DNA of 64,000 bases from an uncultured Roseburia sp. (GTDB lineage Bacteria > Bacillota > Clostridia > Lachnospirales > Lachnospiraceae). The stretch spans positions 62,001 to 126,000 of the forward strand of contig CALWHT010000038.1 in assembly GCA_944380515.1 (NCBI GenBank), given 5' to 3'. How positions within the stretch are numbered: position 1 is the stretch's first letter; every line of letters begins with the position of its first letter. Below the pieces are notes generated by a model that was not told the origin of the DNA, ran no database searches, and was given only the letters and a program-made list of their open reading frames with translations. The translations under genes were made by a program, and so were the position numbers. Shown one piece after another: positions 1 through 9,006 of this stretch.

Positions 1-2
1 AC

Positions 3-1196
3 GCCTCCGTGCTGGTCTTTGACGAGGTCAGAAACGATGTCGCGGAGATTGTAAAAGAGCGCTGCCCGAAGCTAAAGCATCTGATTTCGATGCAGAAGGA
101 GGAAAGCAGCGGGGAATGTCTTTCCTTTTGGCAGCTTGTAAAGGAGCACGAGGGGAGCTTTGATTTCACGCCGGAGCCGGATTCCCTCTGCACGATTATG
201 TTCACCTCGGGAACGACGGGAAAAAGCAAGGGCGTGATGCTTTCGCATCGGAATCTCGCGGAGAACGCGACCTGTCTTGACATGAGAATCCCGGAGCGGA
301 CCGTTCTTTTATCCGTGCTGCCGATTCATCACGCGTACTGCCTGAGCCTTGATATTTTAAAAGGCATGTCTCTCGGGGCAGTCATCTGCATCAATGATTC
401 CCTGATGCGTGTGGCAAAAAATATCAAGCTGTTTGAGCCGAATATGATACTTATGGTGCCGCTCATGGTGGAAGTGATGGCGAAGAAGCTCGAGGAAGTG
501 TCCGGGCTTCCGGCCGCGCTCGTAAAGGCGATGGTATTCGGAAAACAGTTCCATACCATATGCAGCGGGGGTGCGTATTTAAATCCGGCGTATATAGACC
601 TGTTTGAAAAATACGGAATCACGATTTTGCAGGGCTACGGAATGACGGAGTGCTCACCCGTTATAAGCACGAACAGGAGCTGGAACATCAATCGCAAATC
701 CGTCGGCCAGCTTATGCCAAACTGTGAGGCGAAGGTTGTGGACGGCGAGCTCTGGGTACGGGGCAGCAGCGTCATGCAGGGCTATTATAAGATGCCGGAG
801 GAAACGGCGGAGACCCTCCGGGACGGCTGGTTAAGAACGGGAGATCTGGGGTATGTGGACGAGCAGAACTTTGTCTTTTTAACCGGGCGCAGGAAAAACC
901 TCATCATTACCAAAAACGGAGAAAACGTCTCGCCGGAGGAGTTGGAGAATAAGCTCGGGACACACCGCCTTGTACAGGAGGTTCTTGTGCGGGAGGCGGA
1001 CGGCGTCATCGAGGCGGAGATTTATCCCGACTATGAATATGCGAAAAAGAAAAAAATACGTGATATACCGGCGGAGCTGCAAAAGGTGATTGATGCTTAT
1101 AATCAGGACGCGCCGGCGCATAAGAGAATCTATGGATTAAAGGTGCGGGAGACGGAATTTGAAAAGACTCCCTCCAAAAAAATAAAGCGGTTTTAG
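3..1196 (+). CDS. AMP-dependent acyl-CoA synthetase (5' partial)
   Basis: Adenylate-forming enzyme that activates a carboxylic (probably fatty) acid with ATP and transfers it to CoA. The frame is open to the window edge, so the N-terminus lies outside; the first complete codon is at base 3. Visible family motifs in order: the phosphate-binding loop FTSGTTGKSKGV, GYGMTECSP, WLRTGDLG, GRRKNLIITKNGENVSPEE, and the C-terminal catalytic-lysine region TPSKKIKRF. Motif spacing is normal and the C-terminus is complete. The GRRKNLI/GENVSPEE form resembles long-chain acyl-CoA synthetases (FadD-like), but the substrate cannot be read from the sequence. A strong hairpin follows the stop. The gene shows no functional link to its neighbours. 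Confidence 0.88.
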   Translation, partial: ASVLVFDEVRNDVAEIVKERCPKLKHLISMQKEESSGECLSFWQLVKEHEGSFDFTPEPDSLCTIMFTSGTTGKSKGVMLSHRNLAENATCLDMRIPERTVLLSVLPIHHAYCLSLDILKGMSLGAVICINDSLMRVAKNIKLFEPNMILMVPLMVEVMAKKLEEVSGLPAALVKAMVFGKQFHTICSGGAYLNPAYIDLFEKYGITILQGYGMTECSPVISTNRSWNINRKSVGQLMPNCEAKVVDGELWVRGSSVMQGYYKMPEETAETLRDGWLRTGDLGYVDEQNFVFLTGRRKNLIITKNGENVSPEELENKLGTHRLVQEVLVREADGVIEAEIYPDYEYAKKKKIRDIPAELQKVIDAYNQDAPAHKRIYGLKVRETEFEKTPSKKIKRF

Positions 1197-1223
1197 TCCG
1201 CTTAAAATTTTCAGAAGAACCAT

Positions 1224-1253
1224 GAAAAGAGCCCGATGTATCGGGCTCTTTTC
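1224..1253. terminator. Bidirectional intrinsic terminator
   Basis: A perfect inverted repeat: AAAAGAGCCCGA, loop TGTA, TCGGGCTCTTTT. It lies between the convergent acyl-CoA synthetase and ABC permease genes. The A and T runs on the two flanks let it work in both directions. Confidence 0.85.
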
Positions 1254-1291
1254 AGTTTCGGGCTTTTAGAACCGGTATTTCCTGTAAACCG

Positions 1292-3853
1292 TTAATCGGT
1301 TGCCCGCAGTCTGTCTACAATGCTTTGCTTCTCCAAATTTTTAAAACAGATATACGGAATCAGAATGGCAAATACAATTAAAATCGGCGTACAGATGACA
1401 AGCGGCGCAAGCGTGAAGTGGAAGGTCGCGGTATAGTCACCCGCTACCATCATCCTGACGCCGACAGCCACGGCGAAGGTGCCAAGAATATAGGAGGTGA
1501 GCAGGGTGATTCCGGCGTAATAAAGTCCCTCGTCAACCAGCATGCTCCGAAGCTGCCGCTTTGTCATGCCAATGCTTTGTATCATGGCAAATTCTTTCTG
1601 TCTGGATACAATCGCGGTTACCATGGAATTGACAAAATTCAAAATACCGACAAAGGCAATGATAAGGCTGATGGCAAAGCCCATCACGGTATTCGCCCGT
1701 GTCTGCTCTCTGTAATGCTCGATCAGAGTAGACTTTGAGGTGAAGGTCAGTGTTTTGTCTGTATTGGTCTCATAGTCCATCAGCATTTCCTCCGCCTGCG
1801 ATTGATCTTCCGCGGCTACGTCAAAGAACATTTTCCGCAGGGTATTCTCCGGGTACATGGCACGGAAGGTATCGGCCGGGAGATAGAACGACAGGAAAGT
1901 TTCTGTGTTGCTGTTTACCCCCTCTGTGATGGTGGGTATATCCAGTACGATCGCCATCACTTCGTACTGCTGGCCGTTCAGGACCACCGTATCGCCGACA
2001 GAATAGGTCGGCTGTGTTTCCGTGTCTTCGTATTCTGCGCCGGTAGAAGCTTCCACAATCACATAGCCTCCGGATAAGAATTTTTCTTTGTCAAAGTCTC
2101 CGTCCAATATCCGCTCATTCTCTGTAAAGTCGTCCAGTATCAGACCGTCGATGCCGTACAGAATGGAATTACATTCCCCGCTGTCTATCATATCGTGATA
2201 GGATTCTGCCAGACCCGGGTCCGTTGCTTCGATATAACTGAGTCTGTCATCGGCGTTATAATAGGTCTGGATGTTTGCAAGGGCGGACGCTCCGATTTCA
2301 TGGGTCAATAACTGTGAATACAAATGTCCGGTAGCTTCCAGGCCCTTAAGACTTTCAATCTTTTGTACCAGTTCCGGAGAAATGGTGGTGCCGTAAGGAT
2401 TATAGGTTCCGAAGACAGAGGAAATGGAGCTGTCCTCTACCTCAAAATCACTGATGACCGTCTGGCTCATGTACTTATCAATATCAAAGCTGGCGTTTTT
2501 CGCGTAGACGCAGGAAAGCAGTACCAGTCCAAGCGTCAGGGAACAGATTACGGTGACCGTGCGCTTTTTATTCCGCCCCAGGTTCGCCAGCGCCATTTTC
2601 GGGATACTTGCGCCGCCGGTGCTTTTCTTGATTTTCCGTTTGCCGGCAGTTCCGGCGTCGGTGTAGCGCAATGCTTCCACAGGAGAAACCTTGCCGGCGA
2701 TTTTGGCCGGTTTCTTACAGGAAATCAGTACCGTCAGCCAGGCAAACAGTGCGGAGCCGATAAAGATATAGGGATTGACCGCCGTTTCTGCTTTCCCGGA
2801 TGTTCCCGTAATCATAACGGGCACTAAAACCGCTCCCAGCAGATACCCGATCAAAAGCCCGATGGGAATACCGATCAGCGAAAGACAGTTCGCCTGCCCG
2901 TAAATCAGCTTCCCAAGCTGCTTTTTCGTGGCGCCCAAAGTTTTCAGCCTGCCGTAAAAACGGATGTCTCCGGCAACGGAAATCTGAAAAATATTATAGA
3001 TGATCAGATAGCCGCTGGCGAACACCAATATCATGCAGATTGCCATGGGAATGATTTCCCGGATGATATTCTGGTTCATGGTGGAGTCATAGGCCATGTT
3101 TGCCGACAGGGACACATCGGAAAGACCGGTGTCCGATAAAATCTGTTCTGCCGCCTGCTCCAGATTCCTGTCGCTGTAAAGGTTGATGTGGAGCATACCC
3201 GTTCCGAAAACCTGTCCGTTTTCAATCTGAGCTTTCTGGTCGACGCCGGCGCACTCCGTCTGGACAAAGGCTTCGGAGACCCACGCCATGCTTGCCATCG
3301 CGGCCGAATTCCCTTCCCAATAGCCGGAAAGCGTAAAATGGCTCGTCGTATATTCGTCACTGTTTAAATCCCTGCGCCACTGCAACGTGATTTCCTCTCC
3401 AACCTCATGGGGCAGTCCCAGCTTATCAAGGGTAATGGTGTCTAAGGCTATTTCATTTTCCGCTGCCGGCATAGCGCCCACTTCGGGCCAGGAAAAACCT
3501 GACCTGGCATAGTTCTCATCGGCATAGCGGATTTCCACCTGCCGCCCGGTCAGTTCGTCATTTTCCGCAATTCCGATAACAATGCTTTTTCCCCAATCCC
3601 GGACGGCCTCATGTGAGGTGATTTTTTCCATTTCCTCGTCTGTCAGGGAGCCGGAGCTCAGATGGCTGTTATATCCGGCCTGCAGGAAATTCATATTCTG
3701 CATATTTTTTACCATGCTCTGTGACAGGACGAACAGGGATGTAAACATGACAGTTGTGAGGATGATGGCAAAGACGGCGATGAGATTCCGCGTCCTGTTT
3801 GCCATGAAACTTCGGTTCGTGAGGGTTCGTATGATAGATTTTGTTTTTTTCAT
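1292..3853 (-). CDS. ABC transporter permease, FtsX/MacB type
   Basis: Large 853-aa membrane subunit of an ABC exporter or extrusion system. The N-terminus has one membrane segment (about residues 20-45), a long extracytoplasmic domain, then a cluster of three segments (about 268-390). This is repeated after a segment near 435-455, with a second outer domain and three final segments (about 720-850). It is therefore a duplicated FtsX-like architecture, typical of Gram-positive transporters for antimicrobial peptide resistance or lipoprotein handling. It starts 12 bases after the ATPase gene stop, so the two form an operon. The nearby LytTR/GHKL two-component system makes a peptide-sensing or detoxification role plausible, but that is inference from context. 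Confidence 0.88.
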   Translation of the reverse strand: MKKTKSIIRTLTNRSFMANRTRNLIAVFAIILTTVMFTSLFVLSQSMVKNMQNMNFLQAGYNSHLSSGSLTDEEMEKITSHEAVRDWGKSIVIGIAENDELTGRQVEIRYADENYARSGFSWPEVGAMPAAENEIALDTITLDKLGLPHEVGEEITLQWRRDLNSDEYTTSHFTLSGYWEGNSAAMASMAWVSEAFVQTECAGVDQKAQIENGQVFGTGMLHINLYSDRNLEQAAEQILSDTGLSDVSLSANMAYDSTMNQNIIREIIPMAICMILVFASGYLIIYNIFQISVAGDIRFYGRLKTLGATKKQLGKLIYGQANCLSLIGIPIGLLIGYLLGAVLVPVMITGTSGKAETAVNPYIFIGSALFAWLTVLISCKKPAKIAGKVSPVEALRYTDAGTAGKRKIKKSTGGASIPKMALANLGRNKKRTVTVICSLTLGLVLLSCVYAKNASFDIDKYMSQTVISDFEVEDSSISSVFGTYNPYGTTISPELVQKIESLKGLEATGHLYSQLLTHEIGASALANIQTYYNADDRLSYIEATDPGLAESYHDMIDSGECNSILYGIDGLILDDFTENERILDGDFDKEKFLSGGYVIVEASTGAEYEDTETQPTYSVGDTVVLNGQQYEVMAIVLDIPTITEGVNSNTETFLSFYLPADTFRAMYPENTLRKMFFDVAAEDQSQAEEMLMDYETNTDKTLTFTSKSTLIEHYREQTRANTVMGFAISLIIAFVGILNFVNSMVTAIVSRQKEFAMIQSIGMTKRQLRSMLVDEGLYYAGITLLTSYILGTFAVAVGVRMMVAGDYTATFHFTLAPLVICTPILIVFAILIPYICFKNLEKQSIVDRLRATD

Positions 3854-3865
3854 TTCATCACCGCC

Positions 3866-4531
3866 TTACTCTGCAATCTTTCCGTCTTCAATGTGGATGG
3901 TGCGGTCTGCCTGCGCCGCAATTTCCGGGTTGTGGGTAATCATAACAATGGTCTGATGGAATTTTCCACTCGTAACCTTTAAAAGCTCGATTACCTCATC
4001 GCTCGTTTTGCTGTCGAGATTTCCCGTCGGCTCATCGGCAAGGATAATCGCCGGTTTGCTCGCCAGAGCCCTCGCGATGGCTACCCGCTGCTGCTGGCCG
4101 CCGGAAAGGGTGTTCGGCATATTGTAGAGCTTTTTTTCCAGCCCCAGTAACGATACGATTTCTTTGATAAATTTTCCGTCCGGCTTTTTCCCGCCGAGCT
4201 GGATTGGCATGACGATGTTTTCATATACGTTGAGAATGGGAACCAGATTATAATTCTGGAAGATAAAGCCGATACGCTGACGGCGGAACACGGTCAGATC
4301 CTCGTCCTTCAATTTTCCCAATTCGTAATTGTCTACTTTGACGGTGCCGGATGTGGGGCGGTCCAATCCTCCCAGCATGTTTAAAAGGGTGGACTTGCCG
4401 CTGCCGGATGTCCCGATGATGGCAACAAATTCTCCAGGCTCAATTGAGATGCTCACATGATCCAGAGCTTTTACAATGTTCGGCTCACTGCCGTACAGTT
4501 TGGTTAATTGATTCGTGGTTAAAATACTCAT
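3866..4531 (-). CDS. ABC transporter ATP-binding protein (MacB/LolD type)
   Basis: 221-aa ATPase partner of the downstream FtsX-like permease. It has Walker A GTSGSGKS (about residues 40-47), a Q-loop in [10 protein letters not shown], signature LSGGQQQR and Walker [15 protein letters not shown], the form usual for export ATPases of the MacB/LolD/BceA group. The start at 4531 (MSILTTNQ) is chosen because GTGAGGT lies nine bases upstream; a longer frame beginning at 4546 has no ribosome site. A terminator separates it from the histidine kinase upstream, so it probably has its own promoter. The substrate is unknown. Confidence 0.92.
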   Translation of the reverse strand: MSILTTNQLTKLYGSEPNIVKALDHVSISIEPGEFVAIIGTSGSGKSTLLNMLGGLDRPTSGTVKVDNYELGKLKDEDLTVFRRQRIGFIFQNYNLVPILNVYENIVMPIQLGGKKPDGKFIKEIVSLLGLEKKLYNMPNTLSGGQQQRVAIARALASKPAIILADEPTGNLDSKTSDEVIELLKVTSGKFHQTIVMITHNPEIAAQADRTIHIEDGKIAE

Positions 4532-4572
4532 ATAGCATGACCTCACTTTGCTTTTTTTCTGAATTTGTCTTC

Positions 4573-4600
4573 ATTATATCCGGGGGAGGGAAAGCGGCAA
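4573..4600 (-). promoter_or_regulatory. Probable promoter of the ABC exporter operon
   Basis: On the minus strand TTGCCG and TATAAT are separated by 16 bases, about 40 bases upstream of the ATPase start and downstream of the kinase terminator. The -10 is perfect and the -35 is moderate. Confidence 0.5.
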
Positions 4601-4661
4601 TGAGGAATGCGTAAACTAACATTCACGATGAAAAAATTAAGACGGCAGCGAAAAAAGGGCG

Positions 4662-4692
4662 CAAAAAAACGCCGCTTTGATAAAAAGCGGCG
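4662..4692 (-). terminator. Intrinsic terminator of the RR-HK operon
   Basis: On the minus strand CGCCGCTTT, loop TTATC, AAAGCGGCG is followed directly by a run of seven T. It lies 30 bases after the kinase stop codon. Confidence 0.88.
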
Positions 4693-4721
4693 CCGGGATA
4701 TTCGGCTATTGTGGGAAAGAA

Positions 4722-6005
4722 TCAGGGCAGCGGAATAATGATTTTCAGCCGGTAGGTTCCGTTTTCCTGCCGGAAGCTGCACTGGCCTCCGTATTTTTCG
4801 ACGGCATTTTTTATATTGGGAATGCCGAACCCATGTATAAAGCGGTCTTTCTTTGTCGTCCCTTCCACGGGGGAAACGTCCGGCATGGTATGATTCTCCA
4901 CGGTGATGATCAGCATATCGCGGATGCGCTCCGCTCTGACGGTAATCAGCCGCAGCTCTTCGGGCAGTTTTTCACTGGCCTCGATGGCGTTGTCAAGCGC
5001 GTTTCCGAAAATCGTGCTGATATCAAACGGCTCCATGAAGTCAATGCCGTTAAAATCAACCATTGCGGAAAAATCAATCTGTTTTTCACGGGCATTTGCC
5101 GCTTTGTTTCTAAGGATAATGTCAAGAAACTCATTTCCGGTATGTACATAGTCCTCATAGTCCGCAATCTGTGAGCGCAGCGTCTGAGCCATCTGGCGTG
5201 CCGCCTCTGTCGTCTGCCCGCTCTCCAGCACAAGCAGGTGATTTTTCAGGTCGTGATAGACGGAACGGACACGTTCCTCATCCTTGATGCGTTCCCGGTA
5301 ATAATTGCGCTGCGTTTCCATCTGCTGTATGCGGTAAGCCGTCTGCATGGAATCATAAATGTAGGCTGCCAGATACATGCAGCCAAAGCTGGAAAAGATG
5401 GAAGCCCCGCAAATCGGATATACGATCGCCGTGTCCTCCGGCATAAAATAAATAATCGTAAAAATTGCAACAAAGGACGCCAGGATCACCATATCGATAA
5501 TCAGCCATGTCCGCGTATTCAGATGGGACGTAATCTTTGATAAAAATTTCCGCAGAATCAGCCATGCCCCTATCCAGAACAGCAGACGAAGGAGCAGAGA
5601 GATTGTATGGAACACCGTGCTGATTAACATAAGTCCGGGAGATTTTAATGCCTCATCATAGCTTGCCTGTGAAAAAATACGGAACAGCCGTCCGCCCGCA
5701 TCCAGCATTAAATAATTTACGGCAATCAAAGCCGGATAAAAAACCAGAAGGACCGATATTTTTTCCATGAAAGTGCCGTGGTAAAACAGCACGATATAGG
5801 CAAAAAACAGGGCCATCGTGCCGAGCAGGCTTCCCAGATCGTTGGAATAAATGATCGAGTCCGCCAGATAACCGCATACAACAAAGGCGGCGATTTTCAA
5901 AAACAGGTTTTTCCGCAGGGGGAGGAAAGCCCGAAGAATCAGGAAAAAAACAAGCGTATAGCCCCAGGCCAGAACAAAGGAGACAATTTCTAAAAAACGT
6001 ATCAT
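4722..6005 (-). CDS. GHKL-type sensor histidine kinase (AgrC-like)
   Basis: 427-aa membrane kinase. The first ~215 residues hold about six hydrophobic segments and no extracellular sensor domain. A short coiled linker follows (YRIQQMETQRNYYRERI), then the phospho-acceptor region VYHDLKNHLL with His near residue 251. The C-terminal ATPase has an N-box (GNALDNAIEAS) and a G-box (HGFGIPNIKNAV). This is the family of AgrC/ComD-like kinases that pair with LytTR regulators and usually sense peptides. Its ATG overlaps the TGA of the response regulator by four bases (ATGA), so translation is coupled. No AgrD-like peptide gene was seen nearby. The adjacent ABC exporter is a plausible target. Confidence 0.9.
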   Translation of the reverse strand: MIRFLEIVSFVLAWGYTLVFFLILRAFLPLRKNLFLKIAAFVVCGYLADSIIYSNDLGSLLGTMALFFAYIVLFYHGTFMEKISVLLVFYPALIAVNYLMLDAGGRLFRIFSQASYDEALKSPGLMLISTVFHTISLLLRLLFWIGAWLILRKFLSKITSHLNTRTWLIIDMVILASFVAIFTIIYFMPEDTAIVYPICGASIFSSFGCMYLAAYIYDSMQTAYRIQQMETQRNYYRERIKDEERVRSVYHDLKNHLLVLESGQTTEAARQMAQTLRSQIADYEDYVHTGNEFLDIILRNKAANAREKQIDFSAMVDFNGIDFMEPFDISTIFGNALDNAIEASEKLPEELRLITVRAERIRDMLIITVENHTMPDVSPVEGTTKKDRFIHGFGIPNIKNAVEKYGGQCSFRQENGTYRLKIIIPLP

Positions 6006-6712
6006 AAGAAATCCCCCCAGTAATCCGCCAGACGCTCCATAAATTCCTTTCGTTTCGGCTGGCTGACAGGAATGGTTTCTCCTGTGATCAGCTCTATATC
6101 CAGCTTTTTAATTCCTTTCACATAGAACAGATTGACAATATAGCTGGTGTGGCAGCGCACAAAGCTTTTGTCCTGTAACTGCTTTTCGACCTCCTTCATG
6201 CTCTTATAGCAGATGATATTTTCGTTTTCTGTATGGAACATCAGATTGCGGTTGTAGGTTTCAATATAGCGGATGGATTTCAAGGAAACCTTATATTTTC
6301 CGGTATCGTTGGCGATCACTAACGAGGGGGTCTCATCCTTCTGGCGGCGCCGGATGAATTTATCCATTTCTGATTTCAGCCGCACATATTTCAGCGGCTT
6401 GATAATATAGTTCGTGGCCTGGTACTTATATCCTTCCAGACCGTACTGTGTGAGGGTAGTAAGAAAAATAATCCCCACATTTTCATCCATTTGCCGGATC
6501 CGCTCGGCGGCATGAAGCCCGTTTACCATTTTCATGCAGATATCAAGGAAAATCAGGTCGATGGTGGTGTCATATTTCTCAATCAGCTCCATGCCGTCAT
6601 AATAGGCTGTAATCTTTATCTCCCGGCCTGTGTCTCTGCTGTATTGAAGCAATAAGCCGGTCAAATGCTCGACGAAATCCTTTTCGTCATCGCAGATTGC
6701 TATGTGCAGCAT
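6002..6712 (-). CDS. LytTR-family response regulator
   Basis: 236-aa DNA-binding response regulator. The receiver domain begins MLHIAICDDE with acidic-pocket residues near position 8-9 and the phospho-acceptor Asp near 57 (IDLIFLDICMKM). The C-terminal LytTR domain spans roughly 135-236 (SIRYIETYNRNLMF... FVRCHTSYIVNL). The start at 6712 is chosen because the receiver fold begins exactly there; the open frame extends 23 codons further but without homology. GAGG lies about ten bases upstream (AAAGAGGTATTTTCAT). The gene begins only 41 bases after the GH42 stop with no visible terminator, so part of its transcription may come from the galactosidase promoter. Confidence 0.92.
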   Translation of the reverse strand: MLHIAICDDEKDFVEHLTGLLLQYSRDTGREIKITAYYDGMELIEKYDTTIDLIFLDICMKMVNGLHAAERIRQMDENVGIIFLTTLTQYGLEGYKYQATNYIIKPLKYVRLKSEMDKFIRRRQKDETPSLVIANDTGKYKVSLKSIRYIETYNRNLMFHTENENIICYKSMKEVEKQLQDKSFVRCHTSYIVNLFYVKGIKKLDIELITGETIPVSQPKRKEFMERLADYWGDFL

Positions 6713-6753
6713 ATGAAAATACCTCTTTTGCGTTACAGATTTAATGCCCGGAG

Positions 6754-8772
6754 TTACATCTCCACGATGGCAACGCCCCAAGGCGGAAGAACGAGCGTAT
6801 CGCCCGCCGTTACCGTTCTGCCGGATAAAAGCTCGGTTCCCTCCGAAAGACGGTGCTCCGCCGTGACCTCATCCCCGGAAAAGTTCAGATAATAGCAGAG
6901 CTCTTTGTCGAAATCGTTGCGTCCTCGTTTTACGGTCAGTGGGAAACGGGGCGCGTCCTCCGATAAATCCGCACCGGAGAGGGAAATTTCTCTCAGATAG
7001 GACAGGAGCACCTCATCGAGCATCCCGTCGTTATCGAACATTGTACCAAAGTAAAGGGACGAGCCCTTGCCGAAACGGTTTTTTGCGGCGGCGGCGTATC
7101 GCCCGTACACCGGATGACGGAAGGAGAGCACAGGCTCTGCGGTATCGCAGGTTAAAAGCTCCATCCATTCCCGGGCGTGTGCGGATTGGGAGCCGGAAGC
7201 GCCGGCGGGAACTACGGTGACCTGTCCCGGGTGGGTAAACTGGTCGTAGCGTACGCCCAGACATTCATGCAGGATGTGCGGCTGGGTGTCGGCGTATATT
7301 TTTAAATGCTCGTCCGAAAAACCGCTGCGGAAGGTCGCAATCAGATGTCCGCCGTTTTCCACATAGGAGGAAAGCGCACGAAGGAGAGATTCCGGCGCGC
7401 TGTAGAGGGCGGGGACAACGACACATTCATAGCGGGAAAAATCGCGCTCGCCTGAGGATACCATATCAAATTCGATATTCAGCCGGCAGAGAGAATCGGC
7501 AAGCCACCGCATCACGGTGTTGTAGCTGTCTGCGCCCGCACTCTTAAGCGGAAAGAGCTTTAGCCCGCTTAAGGAGGCGTTGTCGAGCAGAACGGCGATT
7601 TTATTTTCTTTTTTCAGGTTCTTTAAATGAGCGCCGATCTGCTTAAATTCCGCGCCGATGACACAGGCTTCCCGGTAGGTTTCGTTTTCGGAAAAATCGT
7701 GGGAGAGCACACCCTTCCAGTAGCTTTCAATCGCGTTGTGGATGGAGTGCCAGTGCCAGTACATCACGCTGTTCGCACCGTTTGCGATGTGGCTGTAGGC
7801 CTGGAGCCGAAGCTGTCCCGGATACGGAAGCCACGGGGTCTGTCCCTGCGCCTCGGTTTCGAGAATCAGGTAATTGCCCTGCTTTAAGCTGCGGGAAATA
7901 TTGCCGCACACCGTGATTTCCATGCCGGTCAGAGCATCGTTGGACGGATGATAGATATCCGCGCCCGCCACCGTCATGCAGGCGGCTGCCTCGTACTGAT
8001 TAACCTCGGACTGATAGCCGAAGGAGTGCGAGGTCCAGTCAAAGTCAAAATTCTGGGTCAGAAACTGCCCCTCCCGCAGATATTCCCGGAGAATGTCTGC
8101 CTGCCAGCTTAAAAATTCCGTGACGAGGGAGCGCTGGAATTTGAAGAACTCCGCCTCAAGACTCTGGTTGATGGTTCCGCGCACATCGGGGAAATCATTC
8201 CAGTCGTTGACGCGGTTGCTCCAGTAATCAAGCCCGAATTCGTGGTTAAAGGCGTCGATATCCGGAAACTGTTCCTTTAAATAATCCACAAACATGGACT
8301 GTACTCTGGGGCCGGCGGTGCCGTAGCTTTTTGTCTCGTTGTCGAGTTGGTAGCCGATGACGTGCGGCACGTTTTTTACGTGCTCCGCCAGTGCGCGGAT
8401 GACGCGCTCGGCATGCTCGCGATAGCCGGGATGCGTGATATCCATATTCTGCCGGTGACCGTAAATTTCCTGGCCGTTTTTGGTGATGGCCAGCATATCC
8501 GGGTATTTTTTCACAAGCCAGGTCGGAACGGCATAGGTCGGCGTGCCGATAATCACGGAAATGTTGTGTCTCGCGGCTGCGGCGAGCATTTTATCGATAT
8601 GGGAAAAGTCAAATTCCCCGTCCCGCGGCTCTAAGGTGCTCCAGGTGGATTCCGCGATGCGGATGGTGTTCATTCCGGCGCGCTCCATCATTTCCATGTC
8701 CTGCTCCACGCGGTCATAGGGTAGATACTCGGAGTAGTAGGCGGCTCCGAAAAAAAGTCTGTCTGTATTCAT
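6754..8772 (-). CDS. GH42 beta-galactosidase
   Basis: 672-aa cytoplasmic glycoside hydrolase that releases galactose from beta-1,4/1,3/1,6-galacto-oligosaccharides. It starts MNTDRLFFGAAYYSEY, the standard GH42 N-terminus. The acid/base is Glu ~146 in GYQLDNETKSYG and the nucleophile is Glu ~305 in YLILETEAQ. After the TIM barrel come the trimerisation domain and a small beta domain, giving normal length. There is no signal peptide. The reading frame extends to 8955, but those codons contain the promoter and operator; ATG 8772 with AAGGAA upstream fits. It is divergent from a LacI regulator and stands at one end of a galactan locus with GH53, galK and galT. The first sugar cut is inferred from context. 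Confidence 0.93.
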   Translation of the reverse strand: MNTDRLFFGAAYYSEYLPYDRVEQDMEMMERAGMNTIRIAESTWSTLEPRDGEFDFSHIDKMLAAAARHNISVIIGTPTYAVPTWLVKKYPDMLAITKNGQEIYGHRQNMDITHPGYREHAERVIRALAEHVKNVPHVIGYQLDNETKSYGTAGPRVQSMFVDYLKEQFPDIDAFNHEFGLDYWSNRVNDWNDFPDVRGTINQSLEAEFFKFQRSLVTEFLSWQADILREYLREGQFLTQNFDFDWTSHSFGYQSEVNQYEAAACMTVAGADIYHPSNDALTGMEITVCGNISRSLKQGNYLILETEAQGQTPWLPYPGQLRLQAYSHIANGANSVMYWHWHSIHNAIESYWKGVLSHDFSENETYREACVIGAEFKQIGAHLKNLKKENKIAVLLDNASLSGLKLFPLKSAGADSYNTVMRWLADSLCRLNIEFDMVSSGERDFSRYECVVVPALYSAPESLLRALSSYVENGGHLIATFRSGFSDEHLKIYADTQPHILHECLGVRYDQFTHPGQVTVVPAGASGSQSAHAREWMELLTCDTAEPVLSFRHPVYGRYAAAAKNRFGKGSSLYFGTMFDNDGMLDEVLLSYLREISLSGADLSEDAPRFPLTVKRGRNDFDKELCYYLNFSGDEVTAEHRLSEGTELLSGRTVTAGDTLVLPPWGVAIVEM

Positions 8773-8813
8773 AATAAAATAAGATTCCTTTCCATTCATA
8801 GCTTTCAAAAAGA

Positions 8814-8826
8814 CAACCGTTTGCGC
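8814..8826. promoter_or_regulatory. Candidate LacI-family operator in the GH42 leader
   Basis: CAACCGTTTGCGC contains a CAA-C-CG-T-TTG centre typical of LacI-family sites. It sits at or just downstream of the expected GH42 transcription start. Nearly the same string (CAACCGATTGCGC) sits just downstream of the binding-protein promoter at 10250. The adjacent lacI-type gene at 9007 is the likely ligand. Confidence 0.6.
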
Positions 8827-8832
8827 GAATTT

Positions 8833-8861
8833 ATTATAGCATGCCCATGTAAGGGTGTAAA
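8833..8861 (-). promoter_or_regulatory. Promoter of the GH42 gene
   Basis: On the minus strand TTTACA and TATAAT are separated by exactly 17 bases. The start of transcription is expected near 8826, about 55 bases before the GH42 ATG. Confidence 0.82.
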
Positions 8862-8901
8862 TAAAAGAAATTTCCTCCCGGGGGATTGATTTTTTTATAA
8901 A

Positions 8902-8938
8902 TTGTGCAATAATGAATGTAAGTTGCGCAACAAAGCGC
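8902..8938. promoter_or_regulatory. Candidate tandem operator near the lacI promoter
   Basis: TTGTGCAA (8902-8909) and TTGCGCAA (8923-8930) are spaced 21 bases apart, two helical turns. The second continues as TTGCGCAACAAAGCGC, and this 16-mer recurs exactly at 10257-10272 in front of the binding-protein gene. It probably mediates regulation by the neighbouring LacI protein; which strand or promoter is affected is not decided. Confidence 0.5.
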
Positions 8939-9006
8939 AAAAAGTAGAAGGGCATGACCGGCGGTGAACCAGAAGACCGGAGAGGAGTGCGGAAAAGAGG
9001 AGAAGG

